Source of the DNA: CAZYTM01 sp964649725
GTDB lineage: Bacteria; Desulfobacterota; Desulfuromonadia; Geobacterales; Geobacteraceae
NCBI GenBank assembly: GCA_964649725.1
Contig: CAZYTM010000008.1
Coordinates: 1 to 64,000, forward strand
Length of the DNA: 64,000 nucleotides
Direction of reading: 5' to 3'
Shown here: positions 33,206-42,297 of the stretch, piece after piece
How the letters are laid out: every line of letters starts with the position of its first letter
How positions within the stretch are numbered: position 1 is the stretch's first letter
The notes under the pieces: model-generated
What the model saw: only the letters and a program-made list of their open reading frames with translations
Told to the model about the DNA's origin: nothing
The model's database searches: none
Program-made: the position numbers and the translations under genes

Positions 33206-33228
33206 AAATTTTAGTTTTACTAAAATTT
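33206..33228. promoter_or_regulatory. AT-only perfect palindrome before the EamA gene
   Basis: AAATTTTAGT, spacer TTT, ACTAAAATTT: ten perfect base pairs, 23 bases before the EamA-transporter ATG. It may be an operator. It might also be a weak terminator for the YkgJ gene, since TTATTTTGTTT follows. Confidence 0.5.
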
Positions 33229-33250
33229 TATTTTGTTTATACTTGGCTGT

Positions 33251-34123
33251 ATGAGTTCAAACGCATTTCTTCTGATTATCTTTTCCAGCCTGATGCACGC
33301 CCTCTACAACCTGCTGGTTAAACGGAGCCGCAACAAGACCGTCTTCATCTGGTGGATGTTCATCTGTTCCACGACCCTCTTCAGTCTGACCCTGCCGCTG
33401 CTGTCCGGCAAATTCCCCCGGCCCGATGGCCAGGTGCTGCTGCTTGCCACTGCCGGAGCCTGCTGCTTTGTCCTCTACCACCTTTGCATCGGCCGCGCCT
33501 ACCAGTCAGGCGACCTCTCCCTTACCTACCCCCTGACCCAGACTTCTATCCTTTATGTGCCGCTCTGGGGAATATGGCTCCTCGGTGAACAGCTCAGTCT
33601 CATCGGTAGCTGCGGCATCCTCTGCGTCCTGGCCGGAGCTTATGTGATTCAGCTACAGCGCATCACTTTGCAGGAACTCCTCCGCCCCTTCCGCAATCTC
33701 CGCAACCAGTCGGTCCAGGCGGCCCTGGCTGCCGGCTTCGTCTATTCCCTCGGAGCGATCACTGACAAGGCAGGAGTCCTGCGCTACTCGCCACTATATT
33801 TTACCTACCTGCTGGTGGTGATCATGCTGATATTGATGACCTTCAACCTGCTGCGCCCCTGCCACCGCATCGAAATCATCACCGAGTGGCGGGAAAACCG
33901 GCGCCATATCCTGGCGAGCGGGCCACTGATGATGGGGTCTTTCCTCTCCTTTCGTTACGGGCTCTCCCTTGCCCCCATGAGCTATGCTGTGCCGGTGCGC
34001 CAGGTAAGCGTCATGATCGGTGTCCTGATCGGCGTCCTCTTTCTTGGTGAGGCTTGCGGCCGGATCCGCTTCCTGGCAGCATTGTTGATCTTTACCGGGG
34101 CGCTGCTGATCCGGCTCGGCTGA
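33251..34123 (+). CDS. EamA/DMT-family transporter
   Basis: A 290-residue inner-membrane protein with about ten membrane helices in two EamA repeats. The first ends near LLGEQLSLIGSCGILCVLAGAYVI, the second near LFLGEACGRIRFLAALLIFTGALLIRLG; both contain the typical LGE signature. Exporters of amino acids or metabolites are common in this family; substrate unknown. ATG 33251 is chosen over the upstream TTG. The ribosome site is weak, and a palindrome lies 23 bases upstream. Confidence 0.88.
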   Translation: MSSNAFLLIIFSSLMHALYNLLVKRSRNKTVFIWWMFICSTTLFSLTLPLLSGKFPRPDGQVLLLATAGACCFVLYHLCIGRAYQSGDLSLTYPLTQTSILYVPLWGIWLLGEQLSLIGSCGILCVLAGAYVIQLQRITLQELLRPFRNLRNQSVQAALAAGFVYSLGAITDKAGVLRYSPLYFTYLLVVIMLILMTFNLLRPCHRIEIITEWRENRRHILASGPLMMGSFLSFRYGLSLAPMSYAVPVRQVSVMIGVLIGVLFLGEACGRIRFLAALLIFTGALLIRLG

Positions 34124-34139
34124 CCCCTCGAGCAGAGAC

Positions 34140-34167
34140 AAAAAAAGGGGCTGATCTTCTCAGCCCC
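34140..34167 (-). terminator. Terminator of the PstS-like gene at 34196
   Basis: On the minus strand GGGGCTGA, loop, TCAGCCCC, then seven T; serves the gene ending at 34196 and lies 16 bases past the convergent EamA gene. Confidence 0.92.
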
Positions 34168-34195
34168 TCTTCTAAATGACATCTTTATTATAAGT

Positions 34196-34936
34196 CTAAT
34201 TATAGCTCTTGATATATTCAAGCAACTTCTCTACCTCGGCAGACGGCTTACCCTTGGTGACAGCAATAACCGGAGCAGTCAAGAGCGGAATCTGCGGATT
34301 TCTCGTGGCAGGGGTGACAAAACCATGCGGACCGATACCTATGGCGCCTGGAGTCTTGGCCACGAAATCCCTGACATCCTTATACTTGTTCACCTCCTGG
34401 TGCTTCTGGGTAACCTGTTTACCATCCAGTATCTCCCTGGTAAAGAGATTGTTCTGCCCCGGAGTAGCAACAGCCCAGACAACGACGATCTCCTGGTTAG
34501 CCCCTCCCACCTGCTTCCAGTTGGTCGTCTTGCCGGTGAAGATATCCTGAAGCTGCTTTTTGGAGAGCTTCTTCACCTTGTTGCTTTTGTGCACGAAAAC
34601 CAGGGTCTTGTTGGTACCCAGTTCCCGCACCGTAAATAGTGTAGGGTCGACGGTGATGCCGCTCTTGGCCGCCCCCTTGACCAGGTCATCAAAGGTATGA
34701 GCAGCTGTGGCCAGATCTATATGGCCATCGTTCAGCTCGATCAATCCTTGAGCCGGTGTGGTCGGATTGATATTCAGCTTTATGCCTGTCTCAGCTTCGA
34801 ACGACTCGGCCAGCGGCACAAAGAAACCCTTACAGGCAGCTCCACCACCACCTATCTTGATCTCTGCAGCCAGTACCGCATTTGCTGCCAAACAGACCAT
34901 TCCCAACAACAAACCAACCATTAGCCCTTTTTTCAT
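34196..34936 (-). CDS. PstS-like substrate-binding protein, solitary
   Basis: A 246-residue exported protein. Signal peptide MKKGLMVGLLLGMVCLAANA. Binding domain: IKIGGGGAACKGFFVPLAESFE, TPAQGLIELNDGHIDLATAAHTFDDL, and LSKKQLQDIFTGKTTNWKQVGG, which is the conserved PstS-type hinge element. The anion-binding loop (GGGGAACK) differs from classical PstS, so the ligand may not be phosphate. No transporter genes adjoin. It is distinct from the PstS-like protein at 16102. Confidence 0.85.
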   Translation of the reverse strand: MKKGLMVGLLLGMVCLAANAVLAAEIKIGGGGAACKGFFVPLAESFEAETGIKLNINPTTPAQGLIELNDGHIDLATAAHTFDDLVKGAAKSGITVDPTLFTVRELGTNKTLVFVHKSNKVKKLSKKQLQDIFTGKTTNWKQVGGANQEIVVVWAVATPGQNNLFTREILDGKQVTQKHQEVNKYKDVRDFVAKTPGAIGIGPHGFVTPATRNPQIPLLTAPVIAVTKGKPSAEVEKLLEYIKSYN

Positions 34937-35100
34937 ATTTGCCCACTCCTTACAAAATTTTTTGCATACAATCTTATCATCAGCTTATTGCGGAGCCAGC
35001 TGAATTCTATAATACTATGTTTAAAATGCAAGACGAATTCTGTTAAGAATTTTAAATTTGCCAGCATCATGCAGCGCAATCGCCTAGCATTAATCTTGGA

Positions 35101-35940
35101 TCATCGACTGAACCAGATGGTAACGGCACCGAAAACACCCCAGACCAGTACGATGACGGTGCACAGCAGGCTGACCGAGGCCAGACCGCGGTGCCAGAGC
35201 AGCTCCCGCTGCCGTTCACCATAGCCAAAGAGCATCCCCAGCAGCGCACCGCCGACAATACCGCCGCCATGCGCCCAGTTGTTTATCCCTGGCACCATAA
35301 GGCCAAAGATGACCAACCCCGCCACCCAGCCACTCACTTCGCGAAATACTGCCCCGCCATATACCCCCCCCCTGCTCTTGCCATAATAGAGAAGTGCGCC
35401 GATCAGGGCGCAGACCGCAGCCGAAGCGCCGATGGTAAAGGGGACGCCGGCCCACCAGGAGACCAGATAGCCGCAAACGCCACCTAGAGAGTAGATGGCA
35501 AACATCCTGCTGACACCATATTCCTGGATTACCCAGGGGGCGATCTGGCGTATTGCCATCATATTGAAGAGGATATGAAAGATGCCGCCATGCAGGTAAT
35601 TAGCCGAAAGCAGAGTCCAGAGCCGGCCATACCGCTCTATCGGCACCGTACCGGTGGCACCTAGGAGAAGCAGGCTGGTCTGGTCAGGTGAAAGGATGCC
35701 GAGCGGATTACCCCCCCCGGAACCGCTCCTGGAACTCATTACCAGGGAGAGCAGAAAGAGTGCCACATTGACTGTGATGATCGCCTTGACCAGCCAGTCG
35801 CCGTCCAGACCACCCCTTGTTGCCCAGGAGATCGTCTGCCGCCAACCGGAAGGTCGGCTGTAACCACACCAGGAACAGGACGTCTCATTGCTGCCGATAA
35901 TCTTCCGGCAACGTGGGCAGAGGATAGCCTGTGGACTCAT
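35101..35940 (-). CDS. Rhomboid intramembrane serine protease with zinc ribbon
   Basis: A 279-residue membrane protease. Residues 7-32 hold a zinc-ribbon-like CPRC...CSWCGY. The rhomboid core follows: HGGIFHILFNMMAIRQIAPWVIQEYG, catalytic Ser in IGASAAVCALIG, and catalytic His in WAHGGGIVGGALLGMLFGYG; six or seven membrane helices. AAGGAG lies nine bases before ATG 35940, which rejects a longer frame. Substrates unknown. It lies downstream of rhlE on the same strand, about 180 bases apart. Confidence 0.92.
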   Translation of the reverse strand: MSPQAILCPRCRKIIGSNETSCSWCGYSRPSGWRQTISWATRGGLDGDWLVKAIITVNVALFLLSLVMSSRSGSGGGNPLGILSPDQTSLLLLGATGTVPIERYGRLWTLLSANYLHGGIFHILFNMMAIRQIAPWVIQEYGVSRMFAIYSLGGVCGYLVSWWAGVPFTIGASAAVCALIGALLYYGKSRGGVYGGAVFREVSGWVAGLVIFGLMVPGINNWAHGGGIVGGALLGMLFGYGERQRELLWHRGLASVSLLCTVIVLVWGVFGAVTIWFSR

Positions 35941-36118
35941 CGCTGATACTCCTTGGGATTCCTTATCCCAATATAACATCAGATGGCATACATTTCCAGC
36001 CGACCTGAAAGAAAGTAGTTTCCTGGCGTAACCGAGTTTACATATAAATCTAGGTAGCCAGTGCAACTATGCTGAACCTGCTTTGTCCGAACTGCGACAT
36101 TATATAAGTCCTGCGGCA

Positions 36119-37453
36119 TCAGCTATTGGAAGCAGTTTTCCCCCGCCGGTAGACGACCTGGAGATTCTCCTGCCGCTTCGGCGCACCCCATTTACGGCTG
36201 GCATTTTTAGCCGCTTTAGCTTCGCCAGGACGCTGCATTGCTCCCTTGGCAGCCGGCTTACCATTATGCCGCGGAGCTCCGGCCCGCACTTTACCTGCTG
36301 CAAGCCGGCGCAGCGGTTGCCGCGGTTCAAGTCCTGGTATGACATGGAGAGGTAGTTCGCAACCGGTATAGCGCTCGATCTTATCGAGATAGCTGATCTC
36401 ATTGTGGGAGACAAAGGAGATCGCCACCCCGGCGGCACCGGCCCGGCCGGTTCTACCGATGCGATGGACATAGTCCTCGGCATACTTAGGCAGGTCGTAG
36501 TTGATCACATGGCTGATACCATTGACGTCCAGACCACGGGCTGCCACATCGGTAGCAACGAGCAGGCGGATCTGCCCCCGATGCATACTACTGATGGTCC
36601 GATTACGTGCCCCCTGCGCCATATCTCCATGAAGCGCGGCAGCCCGGTGCCCCTGGGCAGAGAGTTCCCTGGCCAGAGAGTCGGCTGCCACTTTGGTGGC
36701 AGAGAAGATAATCGCCTTGCTAACACCCTTGTCGGCAATCAGATGCTGCAGCAGTTGGTTCTTGTGCGGCAGATTATCAATTACCAGCAAACGCTGCTCG
36801 ATGTTGGCATGGGTGACCTGTTGGGGGGTTATCTGGATCAGTTCGGGATTCCGCAACAAACCGCCGGCCAGCTTTTTAATCCGGTGGTCCAGGGTGGCAG
36901 AGAAGAGCAGGGTCTGCCGGCTGGCTGGAGTCGCAGCAGCAATCTGCTCCACCGCCTCGACAAAACCCATATCGAGCATCCGGTCCGCCTCATCCAGCAC
37001 CAGCAGTTCGACACGAGCCAGGTTGAGCAGACCACGTTCCAGATGATCGATCAACCGACCCGGCGTGGCGACAATAAGGTCTACCGGGGAAGCAAGGAGT
37101 CGCTGCTGTTCCCGATAAGGCATACCACCAAGGATAGCACCACTCCTGATGCGCATGAAGCGGCCATAGGTACGTACCGCATCGGTCACCTGGTTGGCCA
37201 GTTCCCTGGTCGGAGTAAGTACCAGGACCCGTGGCCCACGTCCTGGGAGAGTTGCCGGCTGTTGCAGTCGCTGCAGAGCAGGGAGGACAAAAGCAGCGGT
37301 TTTGCCGGTACCGGTCTGGGCTGAGGCCATCAGGTCGACCCCCGCCAGGGCTTTCGGTACTGCAATCGCCTGGATAGGCGTCGGCTCGGTGTAGCCACAG
37401 GCTGTAACAGCCTTGAGAATGATAGGGGAGAGATTCAGTTCTGCAAATGACAT
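36119..37453 (-). CDS. rhlE: DEAD-box RNA helicase, RhlE type
   Basis: A 444-residue ATP-dependent RNA helicase: Q motif (GYTEPTPIQAIAVP), Walker A ASAQTGTGKTAAF, PTRELANQ, DEAD in LLVLDEADRMLDMGF, SAT in LLFSATLD, and C-terminal ATDVAARGLDV and HRIGRTGRAG. The tail is basic and Ala/Lys-rich, typical of RhlE. ATG 37453 follows GAAGGAATACGT. A leader of perhaps 250-300 bases precedes it, similar to cold-regulated helicase genes; cold control is inference. Confidence 0.93.
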   Translation of the reverse strand: MSFAELNLSPIILKAVTACGYTEPTPIQAIAVPKALAGVDLMASAQTGTGKTAAFVLPALQRLQQPATLPGRGPRVLVLTPTRELANQVTDAVRTYGRFMRIRSGAILGGMPYREQQRLLASPVDLIVATPGRLIDHLERGLLNLARVELLVLDEADRMLDMGFVEAVEQIAAATPASRQTLLFSATLDHRIKKLAGGLLRNPELIQITPQQVTHANIEQRLLVIDNLPHKNQLLQHLIADKGVSKAIIFSATKVAADSLARELSAQGHRAAALHGDMAQGARNRTISSMHRGQIRLLVATDVAARGLDVNGISHVINYDLPKYAEDYVHRIGRTGRAGAAGVAISFVSHNEISYLDKIERYTGCELPLHVIPGLEPRQPLRRLAAGKVRAGAPRHNGKPAAKGAMQRPGEAKAAKNASRKWGAPKRQENLQVVYRRGKTASNS

Positions 37454-38165
37454 ACGTATTCCTTCTTTCCTTGATAAAATCGTACTGCCGCCTGGAACTG
37501 CAGCAGCAGTCACGAAAGGCAGACAACGACGGTTGTGAACAGCCCGGCAGAGCATGGCCAAAAGAGGACAGTACTGCTGGCTAGTTCAGTTGATAATGCA
37601 TGGATTAGGCGATGGCGGATCGAGAAAGGCGGCCTGCGAATGAAGCAAAGGTTTGCGGAGATGGGCTGCAAACAACTGATGAGGACGACATACTGCCCGC
37701 CAGGGCATTTATAACTTTATATATATAGCAGTATTGTATCTTGAAATGCAAGCTTTTTTATCCATGATCAATCCCTCTGTTTCTATTATCACAGAAAATA
37801 TATTTAACTATTATTAGCAGAACTATCGCACCCTATGCCTCCTGGCAAGCTGCCTAGCATATATGCACCCTCGATTAATCTGGCAGCTGTAATTTTGGAT
37901 TGCCCCATAGATAACACGATCAGATCATAGATTATCAATTTATTGACTCTGTTTTCCTATGTCTCTTGCAAAGATTGACGAGCCTCTTTTTTTGCTCTCT
38001 AAAGTAAAGGTAATATATTTAAGGAGCATTTCTTGTTTTACCATTGACATCATCTGGATATAACAACTAAATTATCCCCAGCAGATTATATGTCAATCTT
38101 AGAAACCTGCGGCAGGAATGGAAGTCATAATACCTATAGACTTCCTTCTCCGAGGTGGTTATCTC
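37454..38165. other. Long divergent intergenic region
   Basis: About 710 bases without a credible gene. The left part is the presumed long rhlE leader, with an AT-rich promoter-like stretch near 37710-37740 and a GTTTGC/GCAAAC hairpin at 37651-37673. The right part, AT-rich, should hold the promoter of the TMTC-like gene, but I cannot place clear -35 and -10 boxes with proper spacing. Confidence 0.5.
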
Positions 38166-39980
38166 ATGAACCCTATTATACCAGCCCGCTTGCAGAAGTT
38201 CTTACCTGCCCTACTTATTACTCTCTGCGTCGCACTGCTTTATGGTCACACCCTTCACGCACCATGGTATATGGATGATCGTATAGCAATCACTGAAAAC
38301 CCGCTTGTTTCAGATGACAATATTTCCGCCGGACGATTCTTGACGCTGCGAGGTGTGGCTTATCTCAGCTTTGCACTAAATCACAAAATCGCTGGTTTCT
38401 CTCTTGCCAGTTTTCATTCTGTCAACATCATTATCCATCTTGCCTGCGGGGGATTGATTTATCTGCTGTTAGGCCGCGTTTTTCGCAACGAGCCTTTCTG
38501 GCAACTTTGCGGAGCACTGCTCTTTGTTGCCCATCCACTGCAGACCCAGGCCGTTACCTATATTGTACAACGCATGGCAAGTTTGAGCGCACTTTTCTTT
38601 TTGCTCGCACTCTATCTATTTGTCCGCTCCCGCGAAATATTGGCAGCAGAGACGAAATTCTGCTCAACACAGCATCTTATCTTCTATTTGGCGAGCCTCA
38701 TGGCCGGCTTGCTGGCCCTTGGAGTCAAGGAGAATACTGCCATACTGCCATTTGCGCTACTGCTCTTCGTCCGCTGCTTTCATACCCATGAACGCTCTTG
38801 GCGGCCATTGTTGCTTGCGATTGCGCCATTTTTGTTCGTACCGTTGCTATTAGCAATCACGACTATCCTCTTGCCGCTGGCACGAGGTGGTTCATTCACG
38901 CATCTTACTATTATTCAACCCCTTTCACATATGGCTGGGAATACACCGCTACGCTATCTCATGACAGAACTTTCGGTCTACTGGATATATCTGCGACTAC
39001 TTCTTCTCCCTTACGGACAGGCATTTGAACATGGTTATCCTGTAGTCAAGACACTATTGACGACCAAGACAGTAATAGCAGGATTCGGGTTGATAATATT
39101 AGGCTGGTTCGGTTGGCATCTGCGTTTCTCCCGGCCGAGACTCGCCTTCGGCATCAGCTGGTTCTTTCTTACATTACTTGTCGAATCAAGCATCATACCG
39201 CTCGACCCGCTCTTCGAACACCGGCTATACCTGCCTCTCTTCGGCTTCATTGTGGCACTGATTGAACTAGTGAAATTGATCCCGCAACAATGGTTGGCAA
39301 AAATATTAATATTATCCTTCTTCTCTATTTTCGCCATCCTCACCTGGCAACGCAATGCACTCTGGAATGAACCGATCGCACTCTATGAGGATAGCTTGCG
39401 AAAAGCGCCAAACAACGAGCGGACGCTGATTAATCTGGCCAATGCATATTCCGATTCAGGATATAGCAGTAAAGCCGAACTTCTTGCACTGCGTGCTCTG
39501 CAGCTAAATCCGAATTTTCCCTTCACTTACCGATGTCTGGGCAGGATATATCTTGACCAGAAGCGAACTGCCGAGGCACTTCGGTATCTCGTTGCAGGAT
39601 TGCAGTTTACCGAGTTAACTTCATCTGACGAGATTTACAATATGCTTGCAGAAGCACATATGCAACAGGGACAACTTAACCTGGCTATTGACCAGATCAA
39701 CAAAGCTCTAGCAATAAAAAGAAGATCAACTACTTACAACAATCTTGGGGCTGCCTATCAAACACTAGGTCGCTGGAAGGAAGCAGAACAGAGTTATCGA
39801 AATGCACTGAACCTAGGCCCGGATGAAGTCATGCCACACCTTAATCTGGCACGCTTATTGAGACAACAGGGACGTTTGCAAGAAGCATTTCCGGAATACG
39901 CAAAAGCACTACAACTTTCGCCAGGGAACGTAGCTATCCGTCTGGAGGCAGAACAGTTAGCCAAACTTATCGGTCGATAA
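38166..39980 (+). CDS. TMTC-like membrane protein with TPR repeats
   Basis: A 604-residue protein with about ten membrane helices (residues 10-410) followed by cytoplasmic or periplasmic TPR repeats (about 415-600: NLANAYSDSGYSSKAELLALRALQLNP, YNMLAEAHMQQGQLNLAIDQINKAL, YNNLGAAYQTLGRWKEAEQSYRNAL and one more). The motif HPLQTQAVTYIVQRMASLSALFFL in a luminal loop is typical of TMTC/PMT-type (GT-C fold) proteins that may glycosylate proteins. GAGGTGG precedes ATG 38166. The gene is lower in GC than its neighbours, a sign of transfer. Acceptor and sugar unknown. Confidence 0.8.
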   Translation: MNPIIPARLQKFLPALLITLCVALLYGHTLHAPWYMDDRIAITENPLVSDDNISAGRFLTLRGVAYLSFALNHKIAGFSLASFHSVNIIIHLACGGLIYLLLGRVFRNEPFWQLCGALLFVAHPLQTQAVTYIVQRMASLSALFFLLALYLFVRSREILAAETKFCSTQHLIFYLASLMAGLLALGVKENTAILPFALLLFVRCFHTHERSWRPLLLAIAPFLFVPLLLAITTILLPLARGGSFTHLTIIQPLSHMAGNTPLRYLMTELSVYWIYLRLLLLPYGQAFEHGYPVVKTLLTTKTVIAGFGLIILGWFGWHLRFSRPRLAFGISWFFLTLLVESSIIPLDPLFEHRLYLPLFGFIVALIELVKLIPQQWLAKILILSFFSIFAILTWQRNALWNEPIALYEDSLRKAPNNERTLINLANAYSDSGYSSKAELLALRALQLNPNFPFTYRCLGRIYLDQKRTAEALRYLVAGLQFTELTSSDEIYNMLAEAHMQQGQLNLAIDQINKALAIKRRSTTYNNLGAAYQTLGRWKEAEQSYRNALNLGPDEVMPHLNLARLLRQQGRLQEAFPEYAKALQLSPGNVAIRLEAEQLAKLIGR

Positions 39981-40038
39981 CATCTAGCTGGAAAAAATGC
40001 TGTTCTCCCCCTTTCTCTTATTTTTTTTCAAAAATCAT

Positions 40039-41130
40039 TCATCCCCGCAGGTTATGCCATAGATTGGCTACAAAGTCCTGGGCATTGGTGAGAATAGCCA
40101 CCGCCTGGGCCGAGCCACGATTGGCCAGCTTGTCGACACTGAATTCCGACATATCGACGATATAGAAAAATACCGGACGGACGGTACTGTCAAACATGAC
40201 CTGGTAGCTCGGCACCATGTTACCAAAAGCGATGGCATGCAGCTGTGTTGCCATGGCAATGACTGTGGTGGCTTTTCGCGCATGCTGGCGCATGGCATCT
40301 TGCGCCTGGCATGCATCGACGATAACCCCGGGCAGCGGCCCATCATCCCTTATCGACCCTGCCAGGACGTACGGTACACTCTTTTTCAGGCAGGCATAGA
40401 TAATCCCCTCGCTTACCTTCAACTCCTTGACAGCATCTTCGATGGAGCCGAGCCGGCGCACCTCGTTGATAACGTCAAGGTGATTGTAATGTCCATTGGG
40501 GAGGAGCGCCTGGGTATAAATATTCTGCCCGAGCCCGGTGCCAAAGAGAGCCGCCTCCAGATCGTGGGTCGCCAATGCGTTGCCTGCCAGCAGAGCGTGA
40601 CAATAGCCAGCTTCTATCAGCCCCTGCATTGCTGCCCGGCTATCGCGATCAAAGGCAATAGCCGGCCCGAGAACCCAGACCAGATAACCTTTATCCCGCT
40701 CATAACGAAGCAAATCATAAAGTTCATCGTATGAACGAGAAAATGGTGATTCTCTTGTCCCGCGGGCTCTGAAGACGAATTTATCAGATCCAGATACTGC
40801 CGGTACGACAAAACCTTCGCTATGGACATAAATCCCCTCTTCTCCATTCTCTGTACGGCCGATTATTACCAGTTCACCCTTTTTGACCAGCCGCGGTTCC
40901 TGCACCGTGAGCAACTCCCCGGCCAAGACCAATACCGCATCCATCCTGCTCTCCCTGGCCAGAAGCCAGTTGCCGCCACCCAGGTGGAGATACTCTGGAT
41001 GGTTGGAGGTAGCATGAAAACCGGGGGGTAGCACTCCATCCGCAGGTGCAGGCGCAAAGCGGACCGGCGGAGCCGCTGCAAGATCGGGACGACTGAAATC
41101 TGGTGGGATATAGCTCGGGATAACCGCCAT
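40039..41130 (-). CDS. Ornithine cyclodeaminase-like protein (TIGR00300/AgrE C-terminal type)
   Basis: A 363-residue protein matching the conserved LOR/SDH-type family that includes the archaeal ornithine cyclodeaminase and the C-terminal part of cyanobacterial AgrE/ArgZ. These convert ornithine to proline and ammonia with NAD. Seen here: the N-terminal barrel region (GGNWLLARESRMDAVLVLAGELL), GYCHALLAGNALATHDLEAALFGTGLGQ, and the nucleotide-binding C-terminal part (VPYVLAGSIRDDGPLPGVIVDACQAQDAMRQHARKATTVIAMATQLHAIAFGNM). Divergent to a carbamate kinase gene, which fits arginine/ornithine breakdown. Family assignment is good; precise reaction is inferred. Confidence 0.75.
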   Translation of the reverse strand: MAVIPSYIPPDFSRPDLAAAPPVRFAPAPADGVLPPGFHATSNHPEYLHLGGGNWLLARESRMDAVLVLAGELLTVQEPRLVKKGELVIIGRTENGEEGIYVHSEGFVVPAVSGSDKFVFRARGTRESPFSRSYDELYDLLRYERDKGYLVWVLGPAIAFDRDSRAAMQGLIEAGYCHALLAGNALATHDLEAALFGTGLGQNIYTQALLPNGHYNHLDVINEVRRLGSIEDAVKELKVSEGIIYACLKKSVPYVLAGSIRDDGPLPGVIVDACQAQDAMRQHARKATTVIAMATQLHAIAFGNMVPSYQVMFDSTVRPVFFYIVDMSEFSVDKLANRGSAQAVAILTNAQDFVANLWHNLRG

Positions 41131-41327
41131 TGCCTGCTCCTCTCAATACTGATTGGAACTTCTCCTACATTTAAGTAAACCTGCTCAGCAGGCCATTGTC
41201 AATTCAGCCGGCCTCCAGTCGATAAAGAGGGGTTGATCTCCTTGAGCAGAGTCAGCCCTGTGCTACAATTGGATTGCAGATGATGATAATCTTGGCTGCC
41301 TTCCGGGGCCGGCCGGAGCAGGTGAAA

Positions 41328-42272
41328 ATGGAGCGCAACAGAACAAAAGATATCCTGCTGGTCGCCCTTGGCGGTAACGCATTGATCAGAGCTGGAGAGA
41401 CAGGGACCAGCGCCGAGCAGTTTGCCAACCTGCGTCGACCGATGGAGCAACTTGCCCAGCTGGCAGATGATCACCGCCTGCTCATCACCCATGGCAACGG
41501 TCCACAAGTTGGTAATCTCTTGCTCCAGCAGGAGGCGACTAGCGAAGTGCCGGCAATGCCCCTGGAAATACTGGTGGCTCAGACACAGGGGCAGATCGGC
41601 TTTATGCTGGAATCGACCCTGGAGAGCGCTCTGCTCGCCCGAGGCGGGACAAAACGTCATCTGGTCAGCCTGATCAGCTATCTGGTGGTAGCCGAAGACG
41701 ACCCAGCCTTCCGCACGCCAAGCAAACCTATCGGCCCTTTTTACAGTGCGGAGAGAGCCGCCAGTCTCCCCTGGCCGACCGTGGCTACGGCAAAGGGGTA
41801 CCGACGCCTGGTAGCTTCACCGGAACCGCTGACCGTAGTGGAAAAGGAGGAGATCAGGCGTCTGGTCGGACTCGACTTCATCGTCATCTGCTGCGGTGGC
41901 GGAGGCATTCCGGTGATCCGCGACGGGCGCTCTTACCACGGTATCGATGCGGTGATCGACAAGGACCTGGCCAGCGCCTGTCTGGCCGCCGAAGTGGGGG
42001 TGGATATCATGGTAATCGCCACTGATGTGCCAGGGGTGGCGATCGGCTTCGGGACGCCAGCTGAAAAAATTTTGTCGCATCTCGACATTGCAGAGGGGGA
42101 ACGGCTACTGGCCAGAGGAGAATTCCCGGCCGGTTCGATGGGGCCAAAAGTTACTGCAGCGCTCCGCTTTATCAGACATGGAGGTAAGCGGGCCGTTATC
42201 TGCCACCTGGACGACATTGCCGCTGCCGTTGCCGGTAGGGCAGGCACACAATTTTCAGATAATCTGCCGTAG
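41328..42272 (+). CDS. arcC: Carbamate kinase
   Basis: A 314-residue amino acid kinase-fold protein that transfers phosphate between carbamoyl phosphate and ADP, yielding ATP, ammonia and CO2 in arginine breakdown. Motifs: VALGGNALI, THGNGPQVGNLLLQQE, PSKPIGPFYS, ICCGGGGIPVI, IDKDLASACLAAEVGVDIMVIATDV, and GEFPAGSMGPKVTAALRFI. The ATG at 41328 has GGAGCAGGTG upstream; earlier in-frame starts give an odd N-terminus. The next gene begins 25 bases downstream. Confidence 0.92.
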   Translation: MERNRTKDILLVALGGNALIRAGETGTSAEQFANLRRPMEQLAQLADDHRLLITHGNGPQVGNLLLQQEATSEVPAMPLEILVAQTQGQIGFMLESTLESALLARGGTKRHLVSLISYLVVAEDDPAFRTPSKPIGPFYSAERAASLPWPTVATAKGYRRLVASPEPLTVVEKEEIRRLVGLDFIVICCGGGGIPVIRDGRSYHGIDAVIDKDLASACLAAEVGVDIMVIATDVPGVAIGFGTPAEKILSHLDIAEGERLLARGEFPAGSMGPKVTAALRFIRHGGKRAVICHLDDIAAAVAGRAGTQFSDNLP

Positions 42273-42297
42273 CAGCCAAAACAGGTCGAGGATGTTC

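Noticed and set aside
37454..38165. Possible small RNA or short gene in the long intergenic gap
   Set aside because: No terminator with T run, no ribosome site with a plausible frame and no clear promoter pair; described only as a leader and promoter region.
41199..41660. 153-codon minus-strand frame opposite carbamate kinase
   Set aside because: Antisense shadow of a gene with firm motifs.
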